NCBI GenBank assembly: GCA_001899635.1
Contig: MKVQ01000017.1
Span: forward strand, 62,001 to 126,000
From: Myxococcales bacterium 68-20
Lineage (GTDB): Bacteria > Myxococcota_A > Polyangia > Polyangiales > Polyangiaceae
Direction: 5' to 3'
Length of the DNA: 64,000 bases
The notes beneath the pieces are model-generated. The model did no database searches, had not been told where the DNA came from, and saw only the letters and a list, made by a program, of their open reading frames with translations. Both the position numbers and the translations under genes were made by a program. The first letter of the stretch is position 1. Each line of letters begins with the position of its first letter. Below, piece after piece: positions 41,845 through 49,315 of this stretch.

Positions 41845-42972
41845 ATGCGCCTCGACGAGCTCCTCTCGATAGTCCCGCTCTGGCTCGTTCGGAGCTCGGT
41901 CTTCGTCTTCGGGCTCCTCTGGGGGAGCTTCCTCAACGTCGTCATCTACCGCGTGCCGCGCGAGATGAGCGTCGTTCGGCCCGCGTCGCACTGCCCTGGC
42001 TGCGGGAAGCCGGTCCAGGCTTACGACAATCTTCCTGTCCTCTCGTACGTCATCCTCCGCGGACGCGCGCGCTGCTGCGGTGCACGGATGAGCCCGCGGT
42101 ATCCGCTCGTCGAGCTGATCGGTGGCGCACTGTCGCTCGCGATCCTCGAGGTCATCATCCTGAACCTGCCTGGCTCGGTCTCCGTCGGCCGAGCCGCCGC
42201 GATCTACGGCGCCGACTTCGCGCTGTGCCTCGCGCTCGTCGCGGCTGCGTTCATCGACGCCGAGCACATGTTCCTCCCGGACAGCATCACGATCGGCGGC
42301 ACGGCCCTTGGGATCGTCACGGCGACGCTGCGCGACCTCCCGACGCTCGACTCCGTCATCGGCGCCGCGGTCGGCTTCTTCGGCATCTACGTCCCGTTCA
42401 TCTTCCTCTACAAGGGCCTGCTCGGCCGGACGGGAATGGGCCTCGGTGACGCCAAGCTCCTCGCGCTCGCAGGTGCCTGGTTCGGATGGCCCGGCGCGCT
42501 CTTCGCGCTCCTCGCAGGCGCGGTGCAGGGCTCGATCTACGCCGGCGTCCTCCGCGTGCTCGGGATCGAGCCGAAGCTGCCTCAGGCCGTCCTCGAGGAC
42601 ATCGCCGAGCTCGAGAAGGCGGCCGCCGAGGGCGACGAGGAAGCGAAGAAGGCGCTCGCCGAGGATCCCCTCACCGAAGACGAGAACGACGCCTTCATCG
42701 TGCGCTTCTTCCAGCGCCTCTTCAACGCCGCGCCCCCCGAGGTGGCCGAGGCCGGCGAGACGGCGCCGGGAGCAGAGAACGCAGCCGCCACCACGGACGC
42801 GCCCCCCACGACGGCGGACGCTCCTCCGGAGGAAGAAGAAGAGGTGGCCGACACGGCCCCGCGCGCGCGGATCCCGTTCGGACCGTTCCTGATCCTCGCG
42901 ATCCTCGAGCTCCTCTTCGCGGGAGACTGGCTGCGCGAGCGGCTCTTGCCGCTCCTCTGGCCCGTCCTCTGA
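41845..42972 (+). CDS. pilD: Type IV prepilin peptidase (A24 family)
   Basis: 375 aa. An N-terminal cytoplasmic loop with CPGC is followed by the methylase region and multiple membrane spans. The two catalytic Asp residues of the aspartic peptidase are seen in FIDAEHMFLPD and GMGLGDAKL. It cleaves prepilin leader peptides and N-methylates the new N-terminus, serving type IV pili and type II secretion. Two oddities: the second zinc-type pair reads ARCCGAR instead of CxxC, and about 95 acidic, Pro/Glu-rich residues are inserted before the last membrane span. No pilus genes lie nearby. Confidence 0.93.
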   Translation: MRLDELLSIVPLWLVRSSVFVFGLLWGSFLNVVIYRVPREMSVVRPASHCPGCGKPVQAYDNLPVLSYVILRGRARCCGARMSPRYPLVELIGGALSLAILEVIILNLPGSVSVGRAAAIYGADFALCLALVAAAFIDAEHMFLPDSITIGGTALGIVTATLRDLPTLDSVIGAAVGFFGIYVPFIFLYKGLLGRTGMGLGDAKLLALAGAWFGWPGALFALLAGAVQGSIYAGVLRVLGIEPKLPQAVLEDIAELEKAAAEGDEEAKKALAEDPLTEDENDAFIVRFFQRLFNAAPPEVAEAGETAPGAENAAATTDAPPTTADAPPEEEEEVADTAPRARIPFGPFLILAILELLFAGDWLRERLLPLLWPVL

Positions 42973-43027
42973 CCGAGACGGGCCGGCGTCGGCGTCGGCA
43001 CGCCTGCGAGCTTCACCGCCCAAACGA

Positions 43028-43066
43028 AACGGGAGACGAAGCGCGGCTTGCGCTTGGTCTCCCGTT
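43028..43066. terminator. Strong bidirectional terminator between pilD and citrate synthase
   Basis: Two stacked stems: AACGGGAGAC (43028-43037) pairs with GTCTCCCGTT (43057-43066), and inside it AAGCGC (43039-43044) pairs with GCGCTT (43050-43055) around a 5-base loop, with one G-G mismatch between the stems. It lies 56 bp after the pilD stop and 30 bp after the citrate synthase stop of the facing gene, ideal for stopping both. Confidence 0.85.
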
Positions 43067-43095
43067 CTGCGGCGCCTCTCGGTGAGGCGTGTGTC

Positions 43096-44385
43096 TTACT
43101 TACGCTGGTCGATCGGCACGTACGAGCGCTCGGTCGGGCCGGTGTAGATCTGACGGGGACGACCGATCTTGGTCGAGGTGTCCTCCATCATCTCCTTCCA
43201 GTGCGCGATCCAGCCGGGGAGACGCCCGATCGCGAAGAGGACGGTGAACATGTTCGTCGGGAAGCCGAGCGCGCGATAGATGATGCCCGAGTAGAAGTCG
43301 ACGTTCGGGTACAGCTTGCGCTCGACGAAGTAGCTGTCCTTGAGCGCGGCCTCCTCGAGCTCCTTCGCGATGTCGAGGAGGGGATCCTTGACGCCGAGCT
43401 TGTCGAGGACGCGGTCGGCCGCGGCCTTGATGAGCTTCGCGCGGGGGTCGAAGTTCTTGTAGACGCGGTGGCCGAAGCCCATGAGGCGGAAGTTCGAGTT
43501 CTTGTCCTTCGCGAGGTCGACGAACTTCTTCACGTTGCCGCCGTCGGCCTTGATGAGATCGAGCATCTCGATCACTTCCTGGTTCGCGCCGCCGTGCAGC
43601 GGGCCCCAGAGCGCGAGGATGCCCGCGGCGACCGACGCGAAGAGGTTCGCGCGCGAGCTGCCGACGAGGCGCACCGTCGACGTCGAGCAGTTCTGCTCGT
43701 GGTCGGCGTGGAGGATGAAGAGGAGGTTCATCGCCGCCTCGACCTCGGGATCGACCTCGTACGGCTCCGACGGGACCGCGAACATCATCTGCATGAAGTT
43801 CGCGACGTACTTGAGGTTGTTCTGCGGATAGATGAACGGGTGGCCGATCGACTTCTTGAAAGCGTAGGCCGCGATCGTCCGCACCTTCGAGATGAGGCGC
43901 GCGATCGTGACGTCCATCTTCTCCTTGTCGTTGATGTCGTGCTCCTCCGGGTAATACGTGGAGAGGGAGCAGACCATCGAGGAGAGCACGGCCATCGGGT
44001 GGGCCGTCGACGGGAAGCCGTCGAAGAAGTGCTTCATGTCCTCGTGGATCAACGAGTGGCGCGTGAGCAGTCGGCGGAAACGGTCGAGCTCCGCCTGCGA
44101 GGGCAGCTCGCCGTAGATGAGCAGGTACGCCGTCTCGACGAAGTTCGACCGCTCGGCGAGCTGCTCGATCGGGATGCCGCGGTACCGGAGGATCCCCTTC
44201 TCTCCGTCGAGGAAGGTGATCGCGCTCTTCGTCGACGCGGTGTTCATGAACGCCGGATCGAGCGTGACGAGCCCGGTCTTGTTCCGCAGGCTTGCGATGT
44301 CGATCGCCCGTTCGTTCTCCGTGCCCACGATGACGGGTGCCTCGAACGTCGAGTCCTTGAGTTTGATTTCGACCTTGTCGCTCAT
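43096..44385 (-). CDS. gltA: Citrate synthase
   Basis: 429 aa from ATG at 44385, preceded by GAGG; the frame extends to 44520 but that part is leader. It condenses acetyl-CoA and oxaloacetate to citrate at entry to the TCA cycle. The family His and Asp residues are in NCSTSTVRLVGSS, GPLHGGANQEV and MGFGHRVYKNFDPRA, and the C-terminal SGIIYRALGFP is typical of the type II hexameric enzyme. The length fits. The gene is monocistronic, with its own promoter and terminator. Confidence 0.97.
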   Translation of the reverse strand: MSDKVEIKLKDSTFEAPVIVGTENERAIDIASLRNKTGLVTLDPAFMNTASTKSAITFLDGEKGILRYRGIPIEQLAERSNFVETAYLLIYGELPSQAELDRFRRLLTRHSLIHEDMKHFFDGFPSTAHPMAVLSSMVCSLSTYYPEEHDINDKEKMDVTIARLISKVRTIAAYAFKKSIGHPFIYPQNNLKYVANFMQMMFAVPSEPYEVDPEVEAAMNLLFILHADHEQNCSTSTVRLVGSSRANLFASVAAGILALWGPLHGGANQEVIEMLDLIKADGGNVKKFVDLAKDKNSNFRLMGFGHRVYKNFDPRAKLIKAAADRVLDKLGVKDPLLDIAKELEEAALKDSYFVERKLYPNVDFYSGIIYRALGFPTNMFTVLFAIGRLPGWIAHWKEMMEDTSTKIGRPRQIYTGPTERSYVPIDQRK

Positions 44386-44497
44386 GGGTGCCTCACGTCT
44401 GACCGCCGCGCACGGCCCGCCCCCGGGGGATGGGGACGGCTCGCTTGGTCTCTCGAGCCCACGACGGGGATCACAGAGATTCCTGCGGCGGAGGAGA

Positions 44498-44518
44498 GAA
44501 GCCCAAGTCTTGGGCTTC
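44498..44518 (-). promoter_or_regulatory. 10-bp dyad in the gltA leader
   Basis: Arms GAAGCCCAAG (44498-44507) and CTTGGGCTTC (44509-44518) flank a single central base. As DNA it looks like an operator for a dimeric regulator. As RNA it would form a 9-bp stem with a 3-base loop about 20-40 nt after the predicted start of transcription. Confidence 0.6.
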
Positions 44519-44546
44519 ACGGGGAAATGGAAAGCGGAGAGCCGCG

Positions 44547-44575
44547 ACTATAGGGAAGCTTGCGCGACGCGTCAC
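44547..44575 (-). promoter_or_regulatory. Sigma-70-like promoter for citrate synthase
   Basis: On the minus strand GTGACG (44575-44570) is the -35 and TATAGT (44552-44547) the -10, with a 17-bp spacer. Transcription would begin near 44540, giving a leader of about 155 nt before gltA. The -10 matches consensus at five of six positions, which is rare in DNA this GC-rich. Confidence 0.6.
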
Positions 44576-44932
44576 CTCTACAAAACATGTCTGTCGAAGC
44601 CGACGTATGTCGACCGGCCCTCGTACTAAACGCATGTCGAGCCCCCATGGGGTCGAGAGCGTCTCGGAACCGACGCTCCCATCGTCGGATGGCTCGACGA
44701 ACCGGCTGCGATCCCCGGCAGCGCCGAGGCGACCGCACGTCCGCCGGTCTCGTCGGCGGCAAGGCGTCTCCGGTCTCGCGGCCGCCACCATCGCTCGAAC
44801 TGAACGGGCACGATCCTCGGGCGGCGCCACGTGCACCTCCTCCGACTCGCTGGAAGCGAGAGACGCGCCAGCGCACGGTCTCGAAACGTTCGAGACTCGA
44901 CTTGCCTCAGCGCACGAGCCCGAGCCGTCGAT

Positions 44933-45673
44933 CTAGCTCCGCCACATCCGGCGCTGATCGGCCTGCGCCTGCGAGAGGCGACGCTGCTCCTGGATCATCG
45001 CGCCGTATGCGCGCGGGACCCGCGGATCGCGGCCGAGCGCGTACATCACGCGGAGGGCGGCCTCGGCGTCGTCGCTCGCGCGGTGGGCGTTTTCGAGCTT
45101 CACGCCGAGCCGGGCCGCTACGTCGCCGAGCGAGCGGGACTTCTCGTCGTGCTGGATGTCGCGGGCCCAGACCAGCGGGTCGACCCACTCGACGTCACGC
45201 GTGAGCGCAGGAATGCCCGTCGTGTCGGCCTTCGCGCGCGCGAACTCGCTCATCATGAAGGCGCGGTCGAACAGCGCGTTGTACGCCGCCGGGATGCAGC
45301 CGCGGAGCGCCTGCGCGATCTCGGAAACGACCTGCTCGAAGCGCGGCTTGTCCTTCACCATCTCGTCGCTGATGTGGTGAATGGCGGTGACCTCCGCCGG
45401 GATCGGGATGCCGGGATTGATGAGCCAGTTGTATCGGGACACGACGTCGCCGTTCCGGCCGACGACGATGCCGACCTCGACGACGCGATCGACCGAGGCG
45501 TCGCGGCCCGTGGTCTCGACGTCGAGGAGCGCGACGTCGAGCTCCTGCCACGGCGCGTCCTGGGCGAACCCCTCTGCGAGGCCGCGAATGGCGACCTTCA
45601 GGAGGTGGGCGATCCCGGGATAGTGACGGCCGGTCGGAAAGCAACCGCACCCGTCCCCGAGCGAGCGCGTCAC
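44933..45673 (-). CDS. DEDD-family 3'-5' exonuclease (DnaQ-like)
   Basis: 246 aa from GTG at 45673, 11 bases after the DsbA-like gene. Exo motifs are visible: motif I DVETTG (in ALLDVETTGRD), motif II around YNALFDRAFM and motif III HRASDDAEAA. The His of motif III makes it the DEDDh subtype, as in DNA polymerase III epsilon and oligoribonuclease relatives. It is a stand-alone domain with a 45-residue N-terminal extension, so it may proofread or degrade single-stranded nucleic acid. Confidence 0.9.
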   Translation of the reverse strand: MTRSLGDGCGCFPTGRHYPGIAHLLKVAIRGLAEGFAQDAPWQELDVALLDVETTGRDASVDRVVEVGIVVGRNGDVVSRYNWLINPGIPIPAEVTAIHHISDEMVKDKPRFEQVVSEIAQALRGCIPAAYNALFDRAFMMSEFARAKADTTGIPALTRDVEWVDPLVWARDIQHDEKSRSLGDVAARLGVKLENAHRASDDAEAALRVMYALGRDPRVPRAYGAMIQEQRRLSQAQADQRRMWRS

Positions 45674-45683
45674 TTGGCCGGCC

Positions 45684-46688
45684 TCATCGCTTCGGCGCCG
45701 CGCTCGCCCCGCTCGCCCCGCCGTCGGGGGTCGCCGCCGGAGCCTTGCCGGCGTCGGCCTTCGCGCCCGCGTCGGCTGCCGGAGCCGCGGTCTCGCCGTG
45801 CGACGCGGGCTGCTTGCCCATCATCGCGAGCTCCAGGTCGAGCCACTCGTTGAGGTCCTGATGACCGTCGAACTGGCGACCGTTGATGAAGAGCGCCGGC
45901 GTGCCCTCGATCTTCAGATCCTCGCCGAGCTTCCTGTCCTTCGCGATGCGCTCGGCCGTGTCGGGCGCCTGCATGTCGGCATGGAGCCGGCTCACGTCGA
46001 GACCGATCTCCTTGGCCATGCTGTCGAGGGCCTGCTGGCTGAGGTTCTCGTGGTTCGCGAAGATGAGGTGGTGCATCTCCCAGAACTTGCCCTGCTTGCC
46101 CGCGGCGTACGCGGCGCGCGCGGCGTTCTCGGAGTTCGGGAACTTCCCGAGCACGTAGAGCTTGTAGGCGAAGCGGACCTCGCTCTTGCGGCTCTCGACG
46201 ACCTTGTCGATGACGGGCGCGAACTGCGCGCAGTGCGGGCACTGGAAGTCGGCGAACTCGACGATCGTGATCGGCGCGCTCTCCGGTCCCTTCGTCGGGG
46301 ATCCGTCGATCGGGACGTTCTTGACCTTGTCGGGATCGAAGCGGTTCTTGTAGCTCTTCTCGAGCGGCTCGCGCGGCATGCCGTCCTTGACGAGCTTCAC
46401 GAGGTACTTCGCCGCGGGCGCGCACTTGTCACACTCGCGCTTTTCCTTCACGCACTGGGCGATCGAGACGGGGACGTTCGGGCAAGGCGAGAGGAACTCG
46501 GAGACGTACGAGCTCCATTCCTTCTTCTCCCGCTGCGTCAGCGTGTTGGTGTCGATGCCGTCGAGGACCACGACGGGCGCTTCGGCCGCTCCCTTGTCCT
46601 TGGTGGGGTCCTCGGTCGACTTCCCGCAGGTGGACCCGGACAGCGCAAAAGCCCCGAGAATTACGGCAGATAGTGCTCTCATCGCCAT
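45684..46688 (-). CDS. DsbA/thioredoxin-fold lipoprotein
   Basis: 334 aa from ATG at 46688; ATG at 46682 is two residues shorter. The signal peptide ends LSGSTCGK. A Cys-containing helical segment (CPNVPVSIAQCVKEKRECDKC, split here only by eye) precedes the thioredoxin fold, whose active site is CPHC in FADFQCPHCAQF. The cis-Pro region is in IEGTPALFINGRQFDG. The tail is a low-complexity Ala/Asp/Gly stretch. It should oxidise or reshuffle disulfides in the periplasm, which the Cys-rich lipoproteins of the array would need; the link is only functional inference. Confidence 0.9.
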   Translation of the reverse strand: MAMRALSAVILGAFALSGSTCGKSTEDPTKDKGAAEAPVVVLDGIDTNTLTQREKKEWSSYVSEFLSPCPNVPVSIAQCVKEKRECDKCAPAAKYLVKLVKDGMPREPLEKSYKNRFDPDKVKNVPIDGSPTKGPESAPITIVEFADFQCPHCAQFAPVIDKVVESRKSEVRFAYKLYVLGKFPNSENAARAAYAAGKQGKFWEMHHLIFANHENLSQQALDSMAKEIGLDVSRLHADMQAPDTAERIAKDRKLGEDLKIEGTPALFINGRQFDGHQDLNEWLDLELAMMGKQPASHGETAAPAADAGAKADAGKAPAATPDGGASGASAAPKR

Positions 46689-46910
46689 GGGATCGCGGCG
46701 GGAGCTTACCAAAAGGGCGGGGACATGGGGACCCTGCGTCTTCGAGGGGCGCTCACGAGACGCCACGGCGGGCCTCCCGGCCTGCGAGGGCCGCCGCAAA
46801 GAGCTCGGCCTTCGCGGCCCTCCTTCGACCTCCGTGGGCTCCGAGCAGCGAGGCCGGACTCCGTCCCCCGATTCATGGGCTTTGCGTGAGCCGCCGTCCG
46901 CGGCTAGACA

Positions 46911-47738
46911 TTGCCCACCTTGCGTAGCGTGATCTTTCGCTATGGGGACGTCGCCTCCCTTTCCGGGGCGTTGTCCGAGACCCGGGGCTCGCTCCCTCTC
47001 CCCGAGGGCGAGACCGTGGCCGACGGCGAATGGGTCCTCGCGATCTTCGAGATCGGGTCGCGCCGGCGCGCTACCGCGGCCGCGGCGCGGGGCGTCCGAG
47101 CCGCCGGGGATACACATCTCGCGTTCGAGCGCCGGGACTGGGACCGCCTCGTCGGCTTCGTCGCCGCGCGAAGCGAGCACATGAAGACCGCGCGCCCCTC
47201 CGCCGGGCCCATGTCCTCATCGCGAGGCGCGATCACCTCGGAGGCACCGCCGATGAGCGAGGCCCCGGCGCGGTCGCGGCGGTTCGACGACATCCCGGCC
47301 TCGACCCCGATCGAGTCGAGCCGCCTCCCCTTCGGCGCGCGCGTGCTCGTCGTCGACGAGGACGGCGGCGCGGGCGACGAGCTCCGCGCGATGCTCGCGG
47401 AGATGGGCCTCGTGGTCGAGCTCGAGAGCACCACCAAGCGGGCCGAGGAGCGGATGAAGGCTCAACAGTTCGACGCGATCGTCCTCGATCTGCGCGCCCC
47501 CGGATGCGACTCGCGCGGGTTCGTGAGCAAGCTCCGGGCGGACGCGCGCATCGCGGACATCCCCGTCCTCTTCCTCTCGAGCAAGCCCACCTCGCGCGAC
47601 GTCGTCGATGCGTTCGCGAGCGGCGGCGATGATTTTCTCCCGAAGCCGTTTCGTACGCCCGAGCTCGCGGCGCGGATCTTCGGTCTCCTTCGTCGAGCTC
47701 GAATGGCACGTGGGGCGGTAGGGAGCTCGGGACGTTGA
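46911..47738 (+). CDS. Receiver-domain protein with PilZ-like N-terminal region
   Basis: 275 aa if it starts at TTG 46911; GTG at 46929 is an alternative. Residues 1-85 (VIFRYGDVASLSGALSET, EWVLAIFEIGSRRR) resemble PilZ-like beta domains, though no RxxxR c-di-GMP motif is clear. A disordered Ser/Pro/Glu linker leads to a complete receiver domain from about 150: VLVVDEDGGAG, IVLDLRAPGCDSRG, LFLSS and LPKPF. The stop overlaps the next start (TTGA at 47735-47738), so it is made with the ParA-like fusion protein. Confidence 0.78.
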   Translation: MPTLRSVIFRYGDVASLSGALSETRGSLPLPEGETVADGEWVLAIFEIGSRRRATAAAARGVRAAGDTHLAFERRDWDRLVGFVAARSEHMKTARPSAGPMSSSRGAITSEAPPMSEAPARSRRFDDIPASTPIESSRLPFGARVLVVDEDGGAGDELRAMLAEMGLVVELESTTKRAEERMKAQQFDAIVLDLRAPGCDSRGFVSKLRADARIADIPVLFLSSKPTSRDVVDAFASGGDDFLPKPFRTPELAARIFGLLRRARMARGAVGSSGR

Positions 47739-49315
47739 TCGAGAGCTTTCCGCCTCCTTCGCTCGGCCCCGACGCCATCGAGGTCGAAGGTCTGCGCGGC
47801 ACGCGACGCATGCTCGCCGTCGGCGGTGGCCGCGGCGGCGCGGGCAAGAGCCTCGTCGCGCAGAACCTCGCCGTCTACTTCGCGCAGCTCGGCAAGAACG
47901 TCATCCTCGTCGATCTCGATCCGACGGGAGCGAACCTCCACGCGCAGTTCGGGGTCACGGCACACGCGAACCCGCCCAGCGACGAGACGACGGAGGAGCT
48001 CGCGAAAGGGCTCATCCCGACGTTCGTGCCCGGCCTCTCGATTCTCCCCGGCCCCCACGACGCAATCGAGCCGCCGCTGCAGCTCCGCGCGGGCCGCAAG
48101 AGCCGCTGGCTGAGCCGCCTCAAGTCGCTGCCCGCCGACTACCTCGTCGTCGACGTCGGCCCCGGGCATGCCCACCTCGCCGTCGACGTGATGCTCGCCG
48201 CGGACATCGCGATCTGCGTCACCGTCCCCGAGCCGCCCGCGATCGAGGCGACGTACCGCTTCCTCCGCGCCGCCTACCGGCGCAAGCTCCGGCGTTCGCT
48301 GGTCAGGGATCGCTTCCGGCTCTCCCTCGTCGACCGCGTGATGAAGGAGATCGGGCGTCTCCCCTCCCCGCTCGACGTCGTTCGCCTCCTCGCGAAGACG
48401 GACCGTACGCTCGCCGAGCTCGCATGGGTGGAGGCGACGCGGATGCATCTTCATCTGGTCGTGAACCAGACGCGCGTCCGGACCGACCTCGAGCTCGCCG
48501 GCGCGATGAGCGGCCTCGCGAAGCGACACTACGGCATGACGCTGGACGAGCTCGGCTGGGTCGAGCACGACGACACCGTCTGGCTCACGGTCCGGCGCCG
48601 CAGGCCGCTCCTCGTGGAGAGCCCCACGTCGAAGTCAGCGCGCAACATCGAGCGCATCGCTCGACGCGTGGTCGCGCTGACGGCCGTGAAGACGGAGCCG
48701 AAGGAGCCCGCGCCGCCGCTCCCGCCCGTGCTCACCGCGCCGGATCACTACACCGTGCTGGGGATCGGCCGCTCCTCGAACGACGAGGAGGTACGCCGCG
48801 CCTTCAAGCGTCAGCGCGAGATCTACGCCACCGGCGGCCTCCCGACGTCCTCGCTCCTCGACGACGAAGAGCTCGCGATCGCGCAGGCTCGCATCGACGA
48901 GGCGCACGACAGCCTGCTCGATCCGGTGCGCCGCCGTGCGTACGACCTCTCCATGTTCCCGGAGCCGGACGCCGATCGCCCGGACGCCCAGTCGGTGCCG
49001 CGCCCCGCCCTCGCGGCCGAGCAGCTCATGCTCCAGAGCGAGCTCGCTCGGGAGATCGGCCCGGACACCGAGTTCACCGGACCGCTCCTCCGGAAGGTGC
49101 GCGAGTCGCAGGGCATCGAGATCGCCGAGATCAGCTCGCGCACGAAGATCTCGAAGGCTCACCTCCTCGCGCTCGAGGACGAGACGTACGACCACTTGCC
49201 CGCGATCGTGTACGTGCGCGGCTTCGTCACGGAGCTCGCGAAGTACCTGCGCCTCGATCCGGCCCAGGTCCAGCGGACCTACCTCCGGCGCATGCGCGAG
49301 AAGCACGTTTCGTGA
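47735..49315 (+). CDS. ParA/MinD-like ATPase fused to a J-like domain and a RodZ-type HTH
   Basis: 526 aa from TTG at 47735. Residues about 25-310 form a SIMIBI ATPase with the deviant Walker A GGGRGGAGKS, a switch region VDLDPTGANLH and VVDVGPGHAHLA. About 335-415 is a DnaJ-like helical hairpin (HYTVLGIGRSSNDEEVRRAF, DSLLDPVRRRAYDL), but the HPD tripeptide that stimulates Hsp70 is absent. About 440-520 is a Cro/RodZ-type HTH (LLRKVRESQGIEIAEISS, YVRGFVTELAKYL). It could position or partition a cargo while contacting DNA or the cytoskeleton. It overlaps the genes on both sides. Confidence 0.85.
   Translation: MIESFPPPSLGPDAIEVEGLRGTRRMLAVGGGRGGAGKSLVAQNLAVYFAQLGKNVILVDLDPTGANLHAQFGVTAHANPPSDETTEELAKGLIPTFVPGLSILPGPHDAIEPPLQLRAGRKSRWLSRLKSLPADYLVVDVGPGHAHLAVDVMLAADIAICVTVPEPPAIEATYRFLRAAYRRKLRRSLVRDRFRLSLVDRVMKEIGRLPSPLDVVRLLAKTDRTLAELAWVEATRMHLHLVVNQTRVRTDLELAGAMSGLAKRHYGMTLDELGWVEHDDTVWLTVRRRRPLLVESPTSKSARNIERIARRVVALTAVKTEPKEPAPPLPPVLTAPDHYTVLGIGRSSNDEEVRRAFKRQREIYATGGLPTSSLLDDEELAIAQARIDEAHDSLLDPVRRRAYDLSMFPEPDADRPDAQSVPRPALAAEQLMLQSELAREIGPDTEFTGPLLRKVRESQGIEIAEISSRTKISKAHLLALEDETYDHLPAIVYVRGFVTELAKYLRLDPAQVQRTYLRRMREKHVS

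Larger units (their letters stand above)
44386..44932. other. Leader and regulatory region upstream of citrate synthase
   Basis: 547 bp between the exonuclease stop and gltA, with both genes on the minus strand. The half next to gltA carries a promoter (44547-44575) and a dyad in the transcribed leader (44498-44518). The half next to the exonuclease (about 44600-44932) has no convincing gene; open frames there lack a recognisable start or family. Confidence 0.7.

Noticed and set aside
44600-44932. Small plus-strand genes in the gap next to the exonuclease
   Set aside because: Candidate frames lack ribosome sites and read as Arg/Pro/Ser-rich shadow sequence.
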